64,000 nucleotides of DNA. Origin: Nymphaea colorata (lineage: Eukaryota > Streptophyta > Magnoliopsida > Nymphaeales > Nymphaeaceae). The translations under genes and the position numbers were made by a program. The stretch spans positions 5,283,682 through 5,347,681 of the forward strand of contig NC_045151.1 in the NCBI RefSeq assembly GCF_008831285.2, given 5' to 3'. Of this stretch, positions 49,214 through 60,168 are shown in pieces; the stretch's first letter is position 1, and each line of letters opens with the position of its first letter. Below the pieces are notes generated by a model. The model did not search any database and was not told where the DNA came from. It was given only the letters and a program-made list of their open reading frames with translations.

Positions 49214-49302
<89 letters not shown>
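49211..49302. repeat. CT/TA microsatellite outside the right arm
   Basis: A CT run (49211-49236) followed by a TA run to 49302, directly outside the right arm. It is the mirror of the arrangement at the left arm only in its TA/CT make-up. Confidence 0.9.
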
Positions 49303-49304
<2 letters not shown>

Positions 49305-49658
49305 TATCAAGCTAGAGAAGAGCATTCATGCCTATCTCTTGTAGGTTTAGGGTCGCATAGGTAGACTTAGACTTTAGACTCTATCATACATGCACTCTCG
49401 ATGTTATCTGGCTAGAGAAAGGAATTTATGTTTTAGTTTGTTTGTAACATAATTGGATTGCTTTTGGACCCTTAGATACATTTGCATTAGATGATCAAGG
49501 TTCATTTAGTTTCATTTCTAAAGAATTTAGGGATTGACATCCTCTAAAATATGCCAACTAGTTTCTTCTAGCATGACTATTTTCTTAGGCTATGTTGATG
49601 AAAAGGTGTTTTCAATAGGTTAAGGTTTGATGCTAATCATATTTTTAGACTGTCATTT

Positions 49659-52600
49659 TGTAACACTTGTCTTTTGCAAGTGGGCCGTATCGGGTCCAGA
49701 CCCGGACCCGAATCCACCCGCATGAGAGCCCGACGTGAGGGCTCTTCTTCCTTGCCTTCCTCAATGGCTCTCTCTTCCTTTTCGTCTCTTCTTCTGTTAC
49801 GACCACAACCCAGGGAAGGAGGTGGAGGTGGAGGTGGAGGGCGGCAACGGAGGTCAAGGGTGGCAACGACGGCGCTCAGGTGAGCCCCTTGACCTCTTAC
49901 TGTCTCTTTCTTCTTCTCCTCTACCCTCTCTCGCTGTTTCTGCTGTCTCCCCTCTCAATCTCTTCTGTCTTCTTCTTCTTCTTCTTCCTCTCGCGTCTGT
50001 CCTCTCCCTCGCCATTCCCTATCCATCTCCCCCTTTGTTTCAAGCACACTCGATCCCTCTCTCCCGCAATCTTTCACTCCATCTGCCCACGCTCTCTCTG
50101 CACAAACTCTCTCCCCACTTCCTCTGCTTGATTTCCCTTCTCTGTTTGTCTCTCCCTATGTCCCGATTTTCCCTATCGAGTCCCCCTCTTCCTCCCTCGC
50201 TCCCCACCCGCTCTCTCTCCCTACTCGCATCTCTCTCCCTGTCTGCACACTCTCTCTCGTTCGCACTTGCTCTAGCTTTCTCCCTCACCCGAACCCTTGG
50301 TTTCCCCTCTCTCACTGTCTCCCTCATGTGCGCAGCCTCTTTCCCACTCCCATTCACTCGTGCACTCTCACAACGTCTCTCACCCTCAACCAAACCTCAT
50401 TCTCATGGCTGACCTCCTTTTTCTAGTGGCAGACCCTTATTCTGACCTCTCTTTTGCTAAATCTTATCCTATTTATTACTGTTGGATTGGATTGTAGTTT
50501 GGGACCATATTCTTCCCCTCATAACAGCGACTAGACGGCGTTGGTGGTGGTGGCATTGCACAATTTTTGCCATTTGGGGATCAATCGAACTCGTGAGGTG
50601 GCTGTCGGGAGGACTGCAACAGCCAAGTCTCTAATTATTTGTTGTTGGAGCATGTATAATTATTAATGGACCATGCGAGATTTAAGATTTGATGAATTAG
50701 AATGCATGTTAGCAACTTACTATTTTGAGGAAGGTATAGGACTAATATTGGAGGGACGATGATCCATGTCTACAATGATTTCATATTATAAGCATGATGG
50801 GTTGATTTTCGAAGCAATTAGAGAGAAACAGATTAGTGATCGGTTCAAATTGAAAGCGAAACGCTTAAGCCATTTGGTGAAAACCTCAAAGAGTGGGGTA
50901 GAGGCCTATTGGAGGGCTTTGTGGGTTGACACTACTCGTCGACACCCTCTTGAGGAGATGACATGTACCTCAACGATTTTATTTTATATTTGTATAGTGT
51001 GAAAATTAATTAACAAGTAGAGAATTTACCAATTGCATATGTTTTCAAGTACACCGAGCACGTCAAGAAGACCTTGAGCAACGAGACGTGAAACTCGAGG
51101 TGTTTTAAAGTGTTTTGTGGACGCGCGACATGTATGGCGACATTTCAGGCGAATCCCTGCCTGGGGTCAAATGGTGAATGTGTGTTTTCATGATCATGGG
51201 ATCCTATGATTGTGATGTGATTGGATTGATTGTGTTGTGAGTGAATGTATGTATGCATGCAAATGATTTGCTATGTGATAAGTTTGTTTTGGAAAGCCAT
51301 TAGAAGTTTGTTTTGGAAATACCTACGTAATTGTATGTACATGCTAGAAGTGATAACTGTTTAGGACAGATGAGGTGGGGTATCAAGTCGAGTATCTTAC
51401 TGACCCTGATTGTGCATTAGAGAGCATCATAGAATGATAATTGCATAGGACAACTACGAGCCAATCACGAATCGAGACTACTCTCCGAGATTCGGCTAAT
51501 TTTGAAAGACGTGATTGATGTATTTGATAAATATGAATTTTGAGGAATATGAATGTTGTGATTTGTTGCATATGTATTGCCGTGAGCAATAATGCAATTG
51601 AATGAAATTGAAGGGTAGTAGTACACATAATGTTATGGCCGCTAGCTAAGAATGTTAATGATATGTGTAGCCTTCGTGTGGAGGCATGTGGATATGGGTG
51701 CACTCAGGGAGTGAGCCAACCTCATGAACTAGCCAGTCATTTTGTAAATATGCAATCATAATGATAAGTAAGAAAGAATAAGAGATTGGAGGCCAGTGGA
51801 TTGTGGCAATGTATTTGGAAGTTGTCCCGCCTTCACCACTAGTCTCGCCTATTCGAAGCATAGGCGGTGCAAGGCTTCAAGGTACCGTTGTGTGATGTGC
51901 TTGGAGCATTGGGCTCCCTCCTTTCTAAACTGGTTGTCCTAGGGAAGGCTGAGTATCTCTCATTGGAATTCACACATCCTTGGATGAGTGCTATAACGCT
52001 GCAGTGGGAATGGATCCATATTGTTTCAGGCCACCACGGTGGTTGTCTCGCGGTTATAGGCCGCCCGCAGTGTACACGTGTCTGTGTTTGCACCCACAGG
52101 AACTGTCAATTCTCTAAAGTTAATGTAAATGAAAGAATGTGAGCATGAACAAAGTGTGTGTGAATGTAGTGAAAATACATGAAGTGAATGTAATTGTGAA
52201 ATATATTAAGTGTGGCCTTTGAGTGGCCTTCACGTGTCGTGATTTATGTGAGGGACCTTCTTGACAAGTCATGAGACTTTATGCCCAATCATGACATGAT
52301 AGTGATTTGATTTCATATTTGTTATATCTCTTATTTGAGCTCTTACCTTAGAGGGTGAAGGATTTATCTAGCTTGTTGCCATACTGCAAAGGCTAAGCCT
52401 TCAGTTGTTTCCTTTTTCAGGTTTTGATGGAACTAGGGCAATAGGTTGATCAGATGGCTTCACTCACATCCTACTGGAGAGGTTTTGGGTGTTTTGTTGT
52501 GCCGGCGTGTCACGACTTGGTCTCTTTGATGTCTTGTTTTTGTTAGGCATCAAAGTTGTGGTTTGGAGCATTTTTATCATATGTGCTAACGTGATTTTTT

Positions 52601-52749
52601 TATGAATGAAATTGATTATATAATGGAAAGTTACCCAATTGTTTTGAATTGTATGGCTCATTTCCTTTTGAATTGTTGTGTCATCACACATCAATGTTTT
52701 ATGTTTCAAAAAAATTTTTGTTTGAGGGTCCAAAGGTTGGGGTGTGACA
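49659..52749 (+). repeat. 5' LTR (3091 bp)
   Basis: Matches 56960-60168 along its length. Near its start lies a long pyrimidine-rich stretch (about 49890-50340, CTCTCTC-type), which creates long but meaningless open frames (49735-50412). Relative to the 3' LTR it lacks about 140 bp (3' LTR 58130-58269) and about 35 bp (near 57907-57941). It has an extra segment of about 26 bp near 52167. Ends GGGGTGTGACA. Confidence 0.93.
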
Positions 52750-52753
52750 GCTT

Positions 52754-52765
52754 TGGTATCAGACC
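52754..52765 (+). other. Primer-binding site, tRNA-Met type
   Basis: TGGTATCAGACC lies 5 bases after the 5' LTR end. It matches the usual initiator-tRNA-Met primer site TGGTATCAGAGC at 11 of 12 positions. Confidence 0.85.
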
Positions 52766-52976
52766 TATGGCAAAACCTCACTATGGATGTGAGTTAAAGT
52801 CTATTTGTGAAGCCATGTTGCCCAGGTACATGCTATTTCAGTTAGCTTTTATTGCAATTTTGATTTTACTATGATATATAAGAATGTGATGGATTGATGT
52901 CTTGATGATTGTGATGCATCCTTGTAAAAGTTGTCTCAAACTTTATAATGAGAATGAAGGTTCTTGTTTGTACAGA

Positions 52977-53570
52977 TGAAGTACCAATATAAGGGTAAGA
53001 AGTGAGTTGAGCCGGCTACAGAGGCACAAAAAGAGCCAAGTTTGGCCCATTCTGATGTGCATACCCCATTGGATGATGGTACGTCAGGGCAACAGTACGC
53101 CCAGACTAGTGTGGGTGCCCAAACCCCACCGAGGCAGACTCCTCCTGTTAATCAGCAGACTATACTGTTGATAATTTTTTAGACACTGACTTCTCTAGTT
53201 CAGTCGATGGTCAGTAATCAGAGGAGCCATGCACCTCCTACAAGAGACACCACCTAAGAAGAAAGGAACAGTGGTGTCATTCAAGCAGTTTACGTCAATG
53301 CAGTCGCCTGTCTTTACTGGAAATTACAGTCTAGACAAGACAAATGAATGAATTGAAGAGGTTGAACGTATCTTTGAGCTTCTGAAGACGTCAGAAGGAG
53401 ACAAAATGAATTATGACTCTTATTTGTTGAAAGCTGATGCCAAAAGATGGTGGCAATCGACCCGTGAGATCCAGTTTGTAGGCCAACAGTCGATCTCATG
53501 GAAGCAGTTCAAAGATTCATTTTTCAGCATTTACTTTCCAGTGCATGCCAGAAATAAGAAGATGCAAGAG
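52977..53570 (+). pseudogene. gag remnant (capsid part), C-terminus deleted
   Basis: After an ATG at 52977 and early stops, the frame from about 53255 carries the retrotransposon gag core: VSFKQFTSMQSPVFTG, EEVERIFELL, YLLKADAKRWWQS and WKQFKDSFF. Just after ARNKKMQE the sequence jumps into protease (53571). The rest of capsid and the zinc knuckle are therefore missing, and the junction also shifts the frame. Gag would form the virus-like particle; this copy cannot. Confidence 0.85.
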
Positions 53571-54043
53571 TGTTGTTTGATGTAGGAGCGACTCATTCTT
53601 TTATATCTAGTCGATTTGCCACATCATTAGAAGTGTCGGTTAGGATGATGCCGTATGTTATAAAAGTGGTCAGCCCTATGCATGCACAAGATTCATGTAG
53701 CCAGTATCTACCTGATGTAGAAGTGGAGATTCATCAACACCAGTTACTTGCACAGTTGGTGATCATAAGTCTTAGTGGCTTTGATGTCATTTTGAGCATG
53801 GATCGGCTATACATGCATTATGCCAACATAGATTGCAGAAAGAAACAGATACAATTGTTGACTAATGAGATGAAACCATTGGAATTCCAAATACGAAAAG
53901 CTAGTCGAACTGATAAGGTAATGGTGTCTATTCTAGAAGCTAAATGGTTGTTAGAAAGAAGAAATGTTGCATTCTTGGTCAACGTGTTGATCAATGAGAC
54001 TGAGCCGATAAGGTTACAGGATGTTGCCATTGTGAGTGAGTAA
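53571..54043 (+). pseudogene. Retrotransposon aspartic protease
   Basis: The longest open stretch of pol N-terminus. It begins LFDVGATHSFISS, with the catalytic Asp (codon at 53579) kept but the usual Ser/Thr after it changed to Val. It continues with the GFDVILSMDRL block (normally GMDWL) and IDCRKKQI. It ends at a TAA at 54041, where intact elements continue into reverse transcriptase. Confidence 0.85.
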
Positions 54044-54960
54044 CCCGAGGTGTTCCTTAAAGAACTGTCAAGTTTGCCTCCAACCCGAGAAGTTGAGTTC
54101 AAGATAGAGTTATTACCAGGGACAATGCCTATCTCTAAAACACCATACCGTATGACACTCGTAGAGTTAGAAGAATTGAAAAAGCAATTGCAGGAGCTCT
54201 TTGATAAGAGCGTCATTTGACCTAGTGTGTCACCTTAGGAAGTACCCATATTTTTTGTTAAGAAGAAGGATGAAACAATGCGCTTGTGTATAGATTAATG
54301 CATGTTAAATCAAGTCACCATCAAGAATAAGTATCTGTTTCCTAGAATTGAGGACTTGTTTGATAAACTCAAGAATGCGAAGGTATTTTCCAATATGGAT
54401 TTGAGGACATGGTATCATCAACTCTTGATACGAGAGGAAGATGTTGTTAAGACTGCTTTTTGAACTAGATATGAGTACTATAAATTCAGGGTCATGCCTT
54501 TTGGGTTGACCAATGTTCCCGCAATGTTTATGGACCTCATGAATCAGGTTTTCCAAGACTACTTAGATCAGTTTGTTATTGTTTTTGTAGATGATATTTT
54601 GGTGTATTCAGATGGTAAGACAAAGCACAAAGATCACTTAAGGAGTGTGTTGAGAATTTCGCGCAAACATAAGTTATATGCCAAGTACTCGAAATGTAAA
54701 TTTTGGTTACAGAAGGTAAACTTTCTTGGTCGTGATCTTCAAGGATGGATTTTCGGTAGATTCAGCTAAGGTGTCGGCTGTACAGGATTGGAGGACACCA
54801 TGCAACATAACTGAGGTTAGAAGTTTTTTGGGATTGGCAGGATACTATCGCAGGTTTATGCAAGATTTTTCAAAAATAGCTATGCCCATGACTAAGCTAT
54901 TAAGGAAAGAAGTGAAGTTTGTTTGGAATGAAGAGTGCGAAAAAGTTTCCAAACTTTGAA
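54044..54960 (+). pseudogene. Reverse transcriptase remnant
   Basis: Fits the Ty3/gypsy [22 protein letters not shown], then [49 protein letters not shown] and the catalytic FVDDILVYS (about 54586-54612). After [12 protein letters not shown] the frame shifts. [13 protein letters not shown] and [15 protein letters not shown] (54726-54959) then complete the domain. In-frame stops near 54220, 54232, 54296 and 54462 disable it. Confidence 0.9.
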
Positions 54961-55480
54961 TAATAAGATTACTATCGCCTCTATTTTGACGCTTCCGTCA
55001 GGTCATTTTGGATTTGTGGTGTACACCGATGCATCGAAAATCGGTTATGGTTACGCATTGATGAAACATGGTCGTGTAGTGGCTTATGCATCAAGATAGT
55101 TGAAGACACATGAGAAAAATTATCCTAGTCATGACTTGGAGTTGGGAGCAGTTGTGTTCGCATTGAAGATATGAAGACACTATCTCTATGGGGTAGTATT
55201 TGAGGTGTTTATAGACTACAAGTCATTGAAGTATATATTCTTACAAAAGGATCTCAATTTGAGGCAAATAAGATGGATCAAATATTTAAATGATTATGAT
55301 TTCAAGATATCATATCATACAGGAAAAGCGAATGTGGTGGCTGTTGCTTTGAGCAGACATGCTAAGGCAACCATATGCAGTATGTTAAATCACTCTTAGA
55401 TATTGTTGCAAGATGTGATAGCTTAGCAGTCTCACCTTTGTGACGAGAACAAAACAACGATGACTGCTTTGATATGACAT
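54961..55480 (+). pseudogene. RNase H remnant
   Basis: Contains LPSGHFGFVVYTDASKIGYG (catalytic Asp in YTDAS, near 55025), then [31 protein letters not shown] and the terminal [12 protein letters not shown]. The usual ADALSR is altered to VAVALSR. Stops occur near 55099 and 55171. Confidence 0.85.
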
Positions 55481-55499
55481 CCACTATTAGAGGAGCTTA

Positions 55500-56735
55500 T
55501 ATTGAAGCAAAAGGAAGATTCTAATTTTGCTAAAAAATATGGAAGAAAGTAAGAAGAAAGATTCTCTTTGGTATAAAGATGAGAATGATTCATTATGGTT
55601 TCGAATAAGATTATGGGTCCCTAGAGATGAAGGGTTGAAGTGCCAGTTGCTTGATGAAGATCACAAATTCAAATTTGCTATACACCTTGGTAGTACAAAG
55701 ATGTTTCAAGATATGAAAAGAAATTTTTGGTGGCTTGGAATGAAGCGTGAAATTGTAGAATATGTAGCGAAGTGCTTAGTTTGCTAGCGGGTCAAGGCAG
55801 AATATCAACGACCAGGAGGCTTATTGCAGAGAATTGATATTCTAGTGTGAAAATAGGAGGACATTGCAATGTATTTTGTGGTTGGTTTGCCTTATACTAG
55901 AAAACAACATGATGCCATATGGGTGATTGTTGATTGACTTACGAAGTCCACTCATTTTCTGCCAATTAGAATCAATCAATCATTGGAAAGTCTCGCAGAG
56001 TTATACATTGACGAGATAGTGAGATTGCATGGAGTGCCAACGTCTATTATTACAGATCGAGATCCATGTTTTACCTCTAGGTTTTGGAGGCAATTGCAAA
56101 AGACATTGGGTACTAGGCTTAAGTTGAGCACAACATTCCACCCCCAAACTGATTGGCAATCTGAGAGGACCATTCAAACTTTAAAGGACAAGTTACGTGC
56201 TTGTGTTTTGGACTAAAAAGGAGAATGTGATAAACATGTGAAATTGGCGGAGTTCGCATATAACAACAATTACCACTCTTGTATCAGTATGACATCTTTT
56301 GAGGCCTTGTATGGGAGGCCATGCAGATCGCCAACTTGTTGGATCGAATTGCGTGATGGTAAGATAAAAAACCCTTTGGTATTGCAACATTACACCGATC
56401 AAGTACTATTGATAAGGAAAAAGTTGTTGACTGCTCAGAGTAGACAGAAAAGTTATGCTGACAATCGATGCAGAGAGTTGACTTTTGATGTCGGTGATCA
56501 TGTGTTCTTGAAGATTTCACCTACTAAAGGTGTTTTTCAATTCGGTATTAAAGGAAAGTTGAGCCCGAGGTTCATTGGACCTTTTAACATATCAGAAAAG
56601 ATCGATGATGTGGCATACAGATTGACACTACCACCTAACTTGAGTCATGTTCATGATGTTTCCCATGTTTCTATGCTTCGAAAGTACGTACCGGATCCTA
56701 CACATGTGATTGATTTTCAATGTATTCAAGTGCAA
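55500..56735 (+). pseudogene. Integrase remnant with GPY/F module
   Basis: The N-terminal zinc-finger region has IHLGSTKMFQDMKRNFWWLGMK-type sequence and CLVC (55680-55787). The core carries [17 protein letters not shown] and [18 protein letters not shown], covering the D,D,E residues (to 56216). The C-terminal part (56238 on) has AEFAYNNNYHSCISMTSFEALYGRPC, then GKLSPRFIGPF (GPY/F) and HDVSHVSMLRKYVPDP. Stops at 55786, near 55850, 55936 and 56214 break it. Integrase would insert the cDNA. Confidence 0.92.
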
Positions 56736-56912
56736 GATGATTTGGCAATGGAAGAAAAACTTATCAGAATTGTGGATCAAGAGAGCAAGTGCTACGTACT
56801 AAGAGAATTCCTCTAGTAAGAGTTGAATGACAACACCATGGGTTGAAGAAGAGTACATGGGAACTCGATGAGGATATGCAAAAGAAGTATCCACACTTGT
56901 TCTTGCAATGAG
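56736..56912 (+). pseudogene. Chromodomain remnant
   Basis: Begins IRIVDQES in the integrase frame and meets two closely spaced stops around 56816. It resumes in another frame as KSTWELDEDMQKKYPHLF (56849 on), the typical end of a chromovirus chromodomain, which in intact elements guides integration to heterochromatin. Confidence 0.8.
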
Positions 56913-56945
56913 GTATGACCTGAATTTTGAGGACGATTTTTTTTT

Positions 56946-56959
56946 AAAGGAGGGTAGGA
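56946..56959 (+). other. Polypurine tract
   Basis: AAAGGAGGGTAGGA directly precedes the TGTAACAC start of the 3' LTR. Confidence 0.8.
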
Positions 56960-59900
56960 TGTAACACTTGTCTTTTGCAGGTTGGTCGGATCGGGTCCAG
57001 ACCCGAACCCGAATCGACCCGCATGAGAGCCCGATGCGAGGGCTCTTCTCCCTCGCCTTCCTCAACGGCTCTCTCTTCCTTTTCGTCTCTTCTTCTGTTA
57101 TGACGACAACCCAGGGAAGGAGGTGGAGGTGGAGGGTGGCAAAAGAGGTCAACAGCAGTGACGACAACACTCAGGTGAACCTCTCGACCTTTTACTGTCT
57201 CTTTCTTCTACTCCTCCTCCGTCTCTCACTGTTTGCCGTCTCCCCTCTCAGCCTCTTTTGTCTTCTTCTTCTTCTTCTCCCTCTCGCATTTGTCCTCTCC
57301 CTCGCCATTCCCTATCCATCTCCGCCTTTGTTTTAAGCACACTCAATCCCTCTCTCCTACACTCTTTCACTCCATCTGCCCACACTCTCTCTACTCAAAC
57401 TCTCTCCCCATTCGCCCGCTTGATTTCCCCTCTCTGTTTGTCTCTCCCTTTGTCCCTATTTTCCCTATCAAGTCCCCCTTTTCCTCCCTTGCTCCCTGCA
57501 CGCTCTCTCTCCCTGTCTACACACTCTCTCTCATTCGCACTTGCTCTAGCTTTCTCCCTCACCCGAACCTTTGGTTTCCCCTCTCACTGTCTCCCTCACG
57601 TGCGCAGCTTCTTTCCCACTCCGATCCAATCGTGCACTCTCACAACATCTCTCACCCTCAGCCAAACCTCATTCTCACGGCTGATCGCCTTTTTCTGGAG
57701 GCAGACCCTTATTATGACCTCTCTTTTGCTAAATCTTACCCTATTTATTGCTGTTGGATTGGATTGAAGTTTGGGAACACATTGTTCCCTCATAACAGCG
57801 ACTAGACGGCGTTGGTGGTGGCGGCATTGCACGATTTTTGCCGTTTGGGGATCAATTGAACTCGTGAGGTGGCTGTTGGGAGGACTGCAAGAGCCAAGAC
57901 TCTAAATTTGGGGTGAGCTTGACCTAATCGAGCCTAAATTGTCAAATATTTGTTGTTGGAGCATGTATAATTATTAATGGAGCATGCTAGATTTAAGATT
58001 TGATGAATTAGAATGCATGTTAGCGACGTTGCTAAAGATCTAGGACTAATATTTGGGGGACGATGATCCATGTCTACAATGATCTTATATTATAAGCATG
58101 ATGGGTTGATTTTCGAAGCAATTAGGGAGCACGTTAGAGATTTGACATTGTGGGGAAGGTGTAGGACCGTCGTTGTGAACTCGTGGCGCACGCCATTGTC
58201 GACGTGCGTAATACATGTTGGTTGGCAAAGAGTGTGTACGTTGGGAAGACGCCTCAACTAAGGAATCAAGAAGAAACAGTTTAGTGATCTGTTCAAATCG
58301 AAAGCGAAAAGCTTAAGCCATTTGGTGATAACCACAAAGAGTGGGGTAGAGGCCTATTGGAGGGCTTTGTGGGTTGACACTACCCGTTGACTCCCTCTTG
58401 AGGAGATGGCATGTACCTCAATGATTTTGTTTTATATTTGTATAGATTCTGAAACTAAACAAGTAGATAATTTACGACTTGCATATGTTTGTAGGTACAC
58501 CGAGCACGTCAAGTAGACCTTGAGCAACGAGACGTGAAGCTCGATGTATTTTGAAGTGTTTTGTGGATGCGCGACAGGTATGGCGACATTTCAAGCGAAT
58601 CCCTGCTTGGGGTCAAATGGTGAATGTGTGTTTTCTGGATCATGGGATCCTATGATTGTGATATGATTGGATTGATTGTGTTGTGAGTGAATGTATGTAT
58701 GCCTGTAAATGATTTGTTATGTGATAAGTTTGTTTTGGAAAATCATTAGAAGTTTGTTTTAGAAATTACTACGCAATTGCATGTACATGCTAGAAGTGAT
58801 AATTGTTTAGGACAGATGAGGTGGGGTATTGAGTCGAGTATCGCCTTGACCTCAATTGTGCATTATAGATCATCATAAAATGACAATTGCATATGACATC
58901 TACGAGCCAATTATGGATCGAGACTACTCTCCGATATTCGGCTAAGTTTTGAAAGATGTGATTGATGTATTTGATAAATGTGAATTTTGAGGAATGTGAA
59001 TGCTGTGATTTGTTGCATATGCATTGCCAGGGACAATAATGCAATTGAATGAGATTGAAGGATAGTTGTACCCATAATGTTATGACGGCTAGCAGAATGT
59101 TAGATATGTGTAGCCTTCGTGTGGAGGCATGTGGATATGGGTGCACTCATGAAGTGAGCCAACCTTATGAGCTAGCCAGTCATTTTGTGAATGTGCAATC
59201 ATAATGATAAGTAAGATATAATAAGAGATGAGAGGCCAGTGGATTGTGGCAATATGTTTGAGAGTTGTCCCGCCTTCACCACTGGTCTTGCCTATTCAGA
59301 GCGCAGACAGTGCAAGGCCCCAGGGTACCATTGTGTGATGTGTTTGGAGCGTTGGGCTCCCTCCTTCCCAAACTAGGTGTCCTAGGGAAGGCTGAGTATC
59401 TCTCCTTAGAATTTATGCATCCATGGACGAGTGCTCTACCGCTGCAGCGGGAATGAATCCATATTGTTTCGGGCCACCACGGGGGTTGTCTCCCGGTTGT
59501 AGGCTGCCCACGGTGTGCACGTGCCTGTGTTTGCACCCATAAGAACTGTCAATTCACTAAAGTTAATGTAAATGAAAGAATGTGAGTGTGAACAAAGTGT
59601 GTGTGAATGTGATTGTGAAATGTGTTAAGTGGGGCATATGAGTGGCCTTTACGTGTTGTGATTTATGTGAGGGGCCTTCTTGACAAGTCATGAGACTCTA
59701 TGCCCAATCACGACATGATAGTGATTTGATTTCATATTTGTTATATCTCTTATTTGAGCGCTTACCTTAGAGGGTGAAGGATTTATCTGGCTTGTTGCGA
59801 TACTATGAAGGCTAAGCCTTCAGTTGTTTCCTTTTTCAGGTTTTGGCGGACCCGGAGTAGTAGGTTGATCTTATGGCTTCACTCACATCCTATTGGAGAG

Positions 59901-60168
59901 ATTTTGGGTCTTTTGTAGTACCGACGTATCACGATTTGGTCTCTTTGATGTCTTGTTTTTGTTAGGCATCAAAGTTGTGGTTTGGGACATTTTTATCATA
60001 TGTGCTAACGTGATTTTTGTATGAATGAAGTTGATTATATCATGGAAAGTTGCCCCATTGTTTTGAATTACATGGCTCATTTCCTTTTGAATTGTTGTGT
60101 CATCGCACCTAAATGTTTTATATTTAGAAAAAAAATTTATTTGAGGGTCAAAAGGTTGGGGTGTGACA
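56960..60168 (+). repeat. 3' LTR (3209 bp)
   Basis: Starts TGTAACACTTGTC and ends GTGTGACA. It is the longer copy because it keeps segments lost from, or never present in, the 5' LTR (57907-57941 and 58130-58269). Visible substitutions between the copies throughout indicate an insertion that is not recent. Confidence 0.93.

Larger units (their letters stand above)
45638..49302 (-). mobile_element. Mutator-like element with long TIRs, flanked by TA tracts
   Basis: Two long inverted arms, 45685-46066 and 48665-49211, bracket 2.6 kb. Read inward, both begin with a GTTRRCT word, then ATTTATTGCACATTGG, a T-rich stretch, GAGGGTCCCCGA or AGGGTCACCGA, CTTGAGATTAG, GGTGGAGTCC, CAGACCATCAGCC and GGGCCCCC. 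The right arm is longer because part of it is internally duplicated. Immediately outside each arm is a CT plus TA microsatellite (45638-45684 and 49211-49302). The interior encodes, on the - strand, an acidic region and a FAR1-like start. Long arms plus a FAR1-type protein fit the Jittery/FAR1 branch of Mutator-like elements. The transposase core was not found. Confidence 0.6.
49659..60168 (+). mobile_element. Full-length Tekay/Del-type Ty3/gypsy chromovirus, inactive
   Basis: A 10.5-kb element with both LTRs, primer-binding site, gag and pol remnants in the order gag, protease, reverse transcriptase, RNase H, integrase, chromodomain, then polypurine tract. LTRs longer than 3 kb, a tRNA-Met primer site and a C-terminal chromodomain are typical of the Tekay (Del) lineage. 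Many in-frame stops, several frameshifts and a gag-protease deletion show it cannot encode a working polyprotein. The LTR ends are TGTAACAC and GTGTGACA. The bases flanking the LTR ends do not form a clean target duplication. Confidence 0.92.

Noticed and set aside
49735-50412. 225-codon open frame in the 5' LTR, and its counterpart at 57233-57805
   Set aside because: Both lie in the same CT-rich tract of the LTRs and encode Ser/Leu/Pro low complexity that is not conserved between the two LTRs.
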